Source of the DNA: Oscillospiraceae bacterium
GTDB taxonomy: Bacteria > Bacillota > Clostridia > Saccharofermentanales > Saccharofermentanaceae
Direction: 5' to 3'
Length of the DNA stretch: 64,000 nucleotides
NCBI GenBank assembly: GCA_902780785.1
Contig: CACZGS010000009.1
Location: 55,574-119,573, forward strand
Within the stretch, counting starts at the first letter, position 1, and each line of letters opens with the position of its first letter. Shown piece after piece: positions 59,067-64,000 of this stretch. The position numbers and the translations under genes are program-made. The notes beneath the pieces were generated by a model. The model was not told where the DNA came from. It did no database searches and worked only from the letters and a program-made list of their open reading frames with translations.

Positions 59067-59849
59067 TCAGAAATCTACTCTGTAACCGTTGATGTGAAGA
59101 ACACCGGTTACATAATTGTTATCTGTGTTAATGAAGTCGCCGTCGATATAGAGATCACCGTAATTAAGATCTGCGTCTTTTGCACTGGTATCAACTGAAT
59201 CCCAGATATCTTCCCATTCCCGGCTGAGCGAAGGATCGGTAATGATCGTCTGGTAGACCAATCCATAGAAACCGATGGTGCCTGCTACGCCGAGAATGGT
59301 TAAAACAAGACCTATAATTGCCATGGGCTTGCCATTTGCATTCTTCTTGCAGATTCCTACGATGGAGAAGATCAATCCGAGAAGACCCATGATACCGGTC
59401 GTAAAGATATTGAAGAACGGTATCCAGAATAATACAAGTGTGAGGATACCCATAACAAGGCCTGCGACAGCGGCGCCGTTTGAACGCTTGCCTGTACCGG
59501 CATTCTGCTGATATATGGGCTGTGCTGCCTGATAGACGGGCTGCTGGTAAACGGGTTGTACAGGCTGCTGATAAACGGGCTGTACGGGCTGAGCCTGCTG
59601 GTATACCGGCTGAACGGGCTGTGCCTGAGGCTGCTGATATACGGGCTGGACAGGCTGAGCTGCAGGAGCCGGAGCAGGCGCAGGTGCCGGTGCGGCTGCA
59701 ACAACAGGAGCTGCTTCTATCGGTGCAGGTGCGGGAGCAGGGGCTGCAGCGGGTGCAGGAGCTGCTGCCGGAGTGCTTACGGGCGCACCGCAGTTAGAAC
59801 AAAAAGAATGACCGTCAGGAATTAAAGAACCACATTGTTCGCAAAACAT
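59067..59849 (-). CDS. Zinc-ribbon protein with QQPVQPVYQQP repeats, DUF4190-like membrane region
   Basis: 260 residues. Zinc ribbon FCEQCGS...FCSNCGA, an Ala/Pro-rich stretch, then PVQPVYQQP repeats (about residues 65-115), two membrane helices (GAAVAGLVMGILTLVLFWIPFF and an AIIGLVLTILGVAGTIGFY segment), and an acidic C-terminal domain of about 60 residues ending INGYRVDF. Clearly a paralogue of the 58450 protein with a longer tail. The role of this zinc-ribbon/repeat/DUF4190 architecture is unknown. Confidence 0.84.
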   Translation of the reverse strand: MFCEQCGSLIPDGHSFCSNCGAPVSTPAAAPAPAAAPAPAPAPIEAAPVVAAAPAPAPAPAPAAQPVQPVYQQPQAQPVQPVYQQAQPVQPVYQQPVQPVYQQPVYQAAQPIYQQNAGTGKRSNGAAVAGLVMGILTLVLFWIPFFNIFTTGIMGLLGLIFSIVGICKKNANGKPMAIIGLVLTILGVAGTIGFYGLVYQTIITDPSLSREWEDIWDSVDTSAKDADLNYGDLYIDGDFINTDNNYVTGVLHINGYRVDF

Positions 59850-59869
59850 AATCTACCCCTCCTGATTTC

Positions 59870-60619
59870 TTATAAAACTTTTTGTAAGAACGCCTGAAGT
59901 CTCTCGTTCTGAGGATTTGTAAAGATCTGTTCAGGTGTGTTCTCCTCGATGATTTTACCACAGTCCATAAATATAACGCGAGTACCGACTTCGCGTGCGA
60001 AGCCCATCTCGTGCGTTACACAGACCATGGTCATTCCTGCTTTCGCAAGATTCTTCATAACCTCAAGTACTTCACCGACCATCTCAGGATCCAAAGCGCT
60101 GGTAGGCTCATCGAAGAGCATTACTTCGGGATCCATAGCAAGAGCTCTTACGATCGCGATCCTCTGCTTCTGACCGCCTGAGAGCTGTGAAGGATAAGCG
60201 TTTGCACGGTCAGCAAGACCGACTCTGCCGAGAAGTGCCATAGACTTTTTCTCTGCTTCTTCCTTGGAAAGACCGTGAAGCTTCATCGGAGCGATCGTCA
60301 TGTTTCTGAGGATCGTTAAGTGAGGGAAGAGGTTAAAGTGCTGGAAAACCATTCCCATCTTTTGTCTGAGCTTATTGATGTCTGTCGAAGGAGCCATGAT
60401 GTCAGCTCCGTCGAAAGTGATCGTTCCGCCTGTGGGGCGCTCGAGGAGATTAAGAGATCTTAAGAATGTCGATTTACCGGAACCTGAAGGGCCGATGACA
60501 ACGACAACTTCGCCTTTCTTTATATCGGTGGTAACACCGTCTAAGGCCTTGACCTCTCCGTCGTTATAGTATTTCTTGAGATCCTTTACGGATATGATTA
60601 CGTTATTATCAGCGCTCAC
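59870..60619 (-). CDS. Amino acid ABC transporter ATPase (GlnQ/HisP type)
   Basis: 249 residues from GTG 60619, which follows AGGAGG with a 10-base spacer; the frame extends back to an ATG at 60652 that lies deep inside the permease gene. Motifs: Walker [11 protein letters not shown]-loop [11 protein letters not shown], signature LSGGQKQRI, Walker [13 protein letters not shown], and H-loop [11 protein letters not shown]. Overlaps the permease by 11 bases. Powers uptake of a polar amino acid. Confidence 0.95.
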   Translation of the reverse strand: MSADNNVIISVKDLKKYYNDGEVKALDGVTTDIKKGEVVVVIGPSGSGKSTFLRSLNLLERPTGGTITFDGADIMAPSTDINKLRQKMGMVFQHFNLFPHLTILRNMTIAPMKLHGLSKEEAEKKSMALLGRVGLADRANAYPSQLSGGQKQRIAIVRALAMDPEVMLFDEPTSALDPEMVGEVLEVMKNLAKAGMTMVCVTHEMGFAREVGTRVIFMDCGKIIEENTPEQIFTNPQNERLQAFLQKVL

Positions 60620-61475
60620 TGTTCTTGAGCCTCCTTTCGAGTAACGATACAAGCCAGCTGAAGAACATTACGATCACGAGATAGATGATCGCTACGGCAA
60701 TGAGAGGCATGAACGCAGAATATGTTCTGGATCTGATGATGTCTCCGCCTTTTGTAAGTTCCTGAAGTCCGACATAACCTGATACTGAAGTCTCTTTGAT
60801 GAGGACGATAAATTCGTTTGCGAGTGCAGGGAGGACTGTCTTAAATGCCTGCGGGATGATGATGAAGGCCATTGTCCTTACATAACCGAAACCCAAGGAA
60901 CGGCCTGCTTCGAACTGGCCCTTGTCGATACTCATGATGCCGCCACGGATGATCTCGGCAACGTAAGCGCCGGAGTTGATACCGAATGCAAGAACGGCAA
61001 CCATGACCTTGTTGTTGGATGAAGCGAAGATAACGAAATAGATGATCATGAGCTGGACGACTACAGGGGTACCTCTGATGACCGTAAGGTATACGCCGCA
61101 GAGTTTATAGAAGATATAAAGGATACCCTTGCCAAAGCCCCTGAGTTCTTCCTTCAAAGTGTCATAAGATGATCTTACGAGAGCAACGATGACTCCCAAT
61201 ACGATACCCAAAAGTACGGCAAAGAATGTAACTTCAAATGTGACGCCAAGACCTTTCAGCAGATAGGTATAGCGGTTATCTGTTATGAAATTGTTTTCGA
61301 AATCTGAATAGAATGCGCTTGCATAGAACGCATCACGGATATTGCTGATCCATGAAGGGATGTTGTTCATGGGCATAAACAGCAAAATATATGCTGCAAG
61401 AGCTGCCACTGCGATCACGCCGGTCACGATAAGCGTATTTCTGATCTTGGATTTATTAGTCTTTTTTCCGCTCAT
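60609..61475 (-). CDS. Amino acid ABC transporter permease (HisM/GlnP type)
   Basis: 288 residues. N-terminal membrane helix, about 60-residue periplasmic loop, then the conserved permease core: [43 protein letters not shown] (EAA motif), [24 protein letters not shown]. Family and loop are consistent with a polar amino acid transporter. Separated from the binding-protein gene by a stable hairpin. Confidence 0.95.
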   Translation of the reverse strand: MSGKKTNKSKIRNTLIVTGVIAVAALAAYILLFMPMNNIPSWISNIRDAFYASAFYSDFENNFITDNRYTYLLKGLGVTFEVTFFAVLLGIVLGVIVALVRSSYDTLKEELRGFGKGILYIFYKLCGVYLTVIRGTPVVVQLMIIYFVIFASSNNKVMVAVLAFGINSGAYVAEIIRGGIMSIDKGQFEAGRSLGFGYVRTMAFIIIPQAFKTVLPALANEFIVLIKETSVSGYVGLQELTKGGDIIRSRTYSAFMPLIAVAIIYLVIVMFFSWLVSLLERRLKNSER

Positions 61476-61537
61476 TTGATGTTCCTCGAATTTTTAAGTG
61501 TCGACCCTTAAAAAAGTAACTTCAATTATAAATAATG

Positions 61538-61572
61538 AAAGAGCGGAAATACAGACCATATTTCCGCTCTTT
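61538..61572 (-). terminator. 14-bp hairpin between binding-protein and permease genes
   Basis: AAAGAGCGGAAATA (61538-61551) pairs perfectly with TATTTCCGCTCTTT (61559-61572). The minus-strand T-tract after it is weak, so it may be an mRNA stabiliser or partial terminator keeping the binding protein in excess. Confidence 0.6.
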
Positions 61573-61607
61573 TAGATCGTTTTCTTACGAAAGATCAGTA
61601 ATCGTGA

Positions 61608-62438
61608 TTACTTGTTTGCTGCTGCAACGAATGCCTTAGCAGGCTCATTGTCGATAACAACTGCATCGATCTTGCCTGACTGGAGTGCGATAACTGCATC
61701 GTTACCCTTTGCGAAACGCTCAACTCTGTCTTCGCCTACACCGCCGTCTTCAACAGAAGAGGACATGTAGATGTCGCCTGTTGTACCTGTCTGAACGCCA
61801 ACCTTGTAGTTGCCTGCAAGAAGCTTATCAACGTCTGTGATCTCAGAACCTTCGACAACGATTACGGACTGAACGCCTGTAGCGTAAGGTGTGGAGAAGT
61901 TAACGGACTTAAGTCTGTCTTCTGTAACTGTCATGCCTGCGCATCCGATATCGTACTTGCCTGCCTGAACACCTGCGATGATGGAATCGAACTCAACGTC
62001 CTCGATAACGAGCTCAAGACCGAGCTTGTCAGCTACTGCCTTAGCGATCTCAGGGTCGATACCTACGATAGCATCACCTTCGTGATACTCATAAGGCTGG
62101 AAGTAAGCGTTTGTAGCCATGATGAGCTTGCCTTCCTGGATGGTTGAGAAATCAGGATATTCGCCCTTTACGGATTCCTTCTTCTCTACTGTCTTGCCGG
62201 AAGGAATGTACTTCTCGATGATGGAAGGAATTGTGCCGTCATCTGTAAGTTCCTTGAGTGCCTGGTCGATAGCTGCCTTAAGAGGTTCATTCTCCTTGCT
62301 GATAGCCATAGCATAGTCTTCTACTGCATAAGCTGTGTCAAGGATCTTGAGGTTCTTCTTAGTTGCGCCGCAAGATGTCATTCCGATCAAAAGAGCTGCA
62401 GAAAGGAAAGCTGCTGCGATTTTGTTAAGTGTCTTCAT
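61608..62438 (-). CDS. Amino acid ABC transporter binding lipoprotein, circularly permuted
   Basis: 276 residues. Signal peptide with lipobox GMTSC (Cys23). Family 3 solute-binding protein, but with its segments reordered. Residues 29-80 (LKILDTAYAVEDYAMAIS through DGTIPSIIEKYIP) correspond to the last about 50 residues of the normal family (the C-terminal helices of lobe 1). Residues 81-100 are a linker. From residue 102 the normal start follows (KLIMATNAYFQPYEYHEG, AVADKLG, CAGMTVTEDRL, FSTPYATGVQ, VGVQTGTTG), and the protein ends at DNEPAKAFVAAANK where a normal protein would continue into the segment found at its N-terminus. The open frame has no sign of frameshift. Binding residues appear present. 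Confidence 0.92.
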   Translation of the reverse strand: MKTLNKIAAAFLSAALLIGMTSCGATKKNLKILDTAYAVEDYAMAISKENEPLKAAIDQALKELTDDGTIPSIIEKYIPSGKTVEKKESVKGEYPDFSTIQEGKLIMATNAYFQPYEYHEGDAIVGIDPEIAKAVADKLGLELVIEDVEFDSIIAGVQAGKYDIGCAGMTVTEDRLKSVNFSTPYATGVQSVIVVEGSEITDVDKLLAGNYKVGVQTGTTGDIYMSSSVEDGGVGEDRVERFAKGNDAVIALQSGKIDAVVIDNEPAKAFVAAANK

Positions 62439-62604
62439 AACAATCTCCTTTGTTATAGTTTGGATATCGGTATATTACGCTATGAAAGGTTGCAAGGTAT
62501 ATGCACAAAAGCCCTAAAATTTGTGTATTCTTTCCTTTGCTCATTAGTATTTTTTTAAATATAATAATTTCAGATTTTGGGAAAGGTCGTTGGGGGATGA
62601 TCTT

Positions 62605-63876
62605 ATGAAGAGGATACTGATTCTCGGTTGCAATGAGTTGACCAAGCGTTTGCTCATTGAACTTTGCAAATATCAATCCTATGTTTCAGGTATCTGTCTT
62701 GCTTCACGTAAGAAGGAAGACTGTGACGAGCTCAGAGAGCTCGCTTTAAGTATGGGTGTCAGAGTAACTACCGCAGGAATCGACATGAACAATGTCGAGG
62801 CCGCCATGATGATGGTAAGGATCTTTGCGCCCGATATGGTCGTTAATCTTTTGCCGCCGGAACTCTCGCTTTCGGCTATGGATCTCGCCATTAAGGCGAA
62901 GGCTGATTATATCGACAGCTCGCTTTTCGGTGTGCCGGATTTCCCGTCACCCATCTCGCTTCTTTCGAAGCAGTTCGAGAAGTTCAGTGCTTTCCAGAAC
63001 AACTGCAATACGGCTGTCTGCGGCGCGGGACTCGTTCCGGGCGTTGCAAACACGATCATAAGGCATGCCGGTCTCTATCACTTTAAGAAGATCGACAGCA
63101 TTGATATCGTATCCGTATCAGGCGAGCAGAAAGAGAACGTCAAGGGCAAAAAGAAGGATATCGATACAAATCTTTATTCGGAGGACATCAAGCCGCCGCT
63201 TATTCCGATCAAGAATGCGACCAACGATAAGAAGGTCTTCTATGTCGATAAAGGCAAGGTCGTTGAGGCAGATCCTCTGTCCATTGAAGGCAAGTCTGAC
63301 GGCGGAACAAAGGTATTCCTTTCTTCCAGCCCCATGCTCACGGATCTTCTTAAGGAGTTCCCTGATGCGATCAGCGTTAGATATTTCAAGCTTGGCAAAA
63401 AGCCGCCCAAGGAGCATGTACCTCCCCAGAAGAAGATCGACTTCTTAAAGGAAATGGGCCTTTTGTCCAACATTCCCGTTAAGGTAAATAATGTCGAGGT
63501 AGCTCCGATCGACCTCATCGCTGCAATGCTTCCCAAGCAGGCAGACATTGAACTCGAGAAGGATGAGGAAGATAAGGCTAAGGGTATGGCATCTTTCGAG
63601 ATCTATATCACCGGTCAGAGCAAGAGAGATGATAAGGAGATCACCAAGTCTTACATCATCAAGGGTGATAACGACGAGTGCTATGAGAAGAACTACAACA
63701 ATGCTTTCGAGTATATGAAGGGTTCCGCGCTCATCGCAGGCGTCAAGCTCATGTGCAAGGACAAGTGGAAGAAGCCGGGCGTCTTCACACCGGCAGCTTT
63801 CGACTGCAACTCATATTATGAAGCCTTTGTCATGGAAGGAATCGAGATCAAAGAAGGCGAAGGCAAGCGCTTCTGA
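62605..63876 (+). CDS. Saccharopine dehydrogenase-like / NAD(P)-binding protein
   Basis: 423 residues from ATG 62605 (GGGGG upstream; a TTG frame starts at 62590). N-terminal Rossmann segment (ILILGCNELTKRLLIEL) without a clear GxGxxG loop, then VVNLLPPELSLSAMDLAIKAKADYIDSSL, typical of the saccharopine dehydrogenase-like family, and AVCGAGLVPGVANTIIRHA. C-terminal about 200 residues contain the family's central domain and a long Lys/Glu-rich stretch. Substrate unknown: lysine, carboxynorspermidine or other imino-acid routes are possible. Confidence 0.85.
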   Translation: MKRILILGCNELTKRLLIELCKYQSYVSGICLASRKKEDCDELRELALSMGVRVTTAGIDMNNVEAAMMMVRIFAPDMVVNLLPPELSLSAMDLAIKAKADYIDSSLFGVPDFPSPISLLSKQFEKFSAFQNNCNTAVCGAGLVPGVANTIIRHAGLYHFKKIDSIDIVSVSGEQKENVKGKKKDIDTNLYSEDIKPPLIPIKNATNDKKVFYVDKGKVVEADPLSIEGKSDGGTKVFLSSSPMLTDLLKEFPDAISVRYFKLGKKPPKEHVPPQKKIDFLKEMGLLSNIPVKVNNVEVAPIDLIAAMLPKQADIELEKDEEDKAKGMASFEIYITGQSKRDDKEITKSYIIKGDNDECYEKNYNNAFEYMKGSALIAGVKLMCKDKWKKPGVFTPAAFDCNSYYEAFVMEGIEIKEGEGKRF

Positions 63877-64000
63877 TAGCGCGGCAAATAAATCAGAACT
63901 TTAGGAGGCATGATAAAAAGTAAAACAGGGGCAATGTGAAAGCTATCACGGTTGTATTATTCAAGTACAACAGTGAGACAGAGTAGAAACTAACTCGACA
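63877..64000. other. Non-coding tail of the window with two tiny overlapping ORFs
   Basis: AGGAGG (63903-63908-like) precedes ATG 63910 (9 codons, stop 63937-63939). An overlapping GTG frame starts at 63936 and ends at 63986 (16 codons). Neither can be judged at the window edge. Confidence 0.3.

Overview
The window looks like chromosomal DNA from an anaerobic, low-to-mid GC Bacillota, most likely a gut or rumen Clostridia lineage (Oscillospirales or Saccharofermentans-like). The evidence is a class III (oxygen-sensitive) ribonucleotide reductase, AGGAGG-type ribosome binding sites, extended -10 promoters (TGnTATAAT), many Rho-independent terminators, zinc-ribbon/proline-rich membrane proteins, and a CarD/YdjI/DUF896/CPBP gene complement typical of Clostridia. 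I see no rRNA, phage, IS element or CRISPR array. Species cannot be fixed from the sequence alone.

Layout. 1-1.5 kb: 3' part of nrdD with a fused C-terminal redoxin. 1.6-7.9 kb: a RiPP-like cluster (large exported protein, 37-aa peptide, PqqD-like recognition protein, HPr-kinase-like ATPase, S26-type peptidase, exporter ABC). 7.9-9.8 kb: membrane-anchored mucin-like protein, a free-standing 44-aa gene and an AT-rich orphan PD-(D/E)XK-like nuclease gene. 9.9-12.3 kb: a two-domain PPK2 polyphosphate kinase behind a strongly structured leader, and a CarD-type regulator. 12.4-20 kb: a seven-gene aromatic operon (aroF-tyrA-aroB-aroA-aroC-[chorismate mutase/AroE/AroK fusion]-aroQ) covering DAHP to 4-hydroxyphenylpyruvate, preceded by a 20-codon leader peptide with six Tyr and three Phe codons and an attenuator. 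20-23.4 kb: zinc-ribbon membrane protein, lipoprotein, AzlC-AzlD fusion, tRNA-Thr and tRNA-Ser. 23.4-31.5 kb: methyltransferase, GH25 lysozyme, SUKH-type (SMI1/KNR4) proteins, DUF896, SPFH/zinc-ribbon, 2H phosphoesterase, lipoprotein, XRE regulator and CPBP protease.

31.6-43.3 kb: two signalling/transport modules (MacB/FtsX-like ABC plus response regulator/histidine kinase; BcrA-like ABC plus a second response regulator/kinase pair), a TPM-like membrane protein and an Fe-S aldo/keto reductase. 43.4-50.9 kb: polytopic membrane protein, then a tightly packed ten-gene accessory operon (two methyltransferases, SUKH protein, alpha/beta hydrolase, P-loop kinase, GNAT, unknowns). 51-57.8 kb: beta-helix lipoprotein with a collagen-like tail, lipase, MFS transporter, a degenerate M50-like membrane protein, Na/Pi cotransporter. 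57.9-64 kb: trmL, two paralogous zinc-ribbon proteins, an amino-acid ABC transporter whose binding protein appears circularly permuted, and a saccharopine-dehydrogenase-like protein.

The strongest candidates for something new are the PqqD/HPr-kinase/peptide/exporter cluster at 4.6-7.9 kb, the circularly permuted binding protein at 61.6-62.4 kb, and the Tyr-rich leader-peptide attenuator controlling the whole tyrosine pathway at 12.4-12.6 kb.
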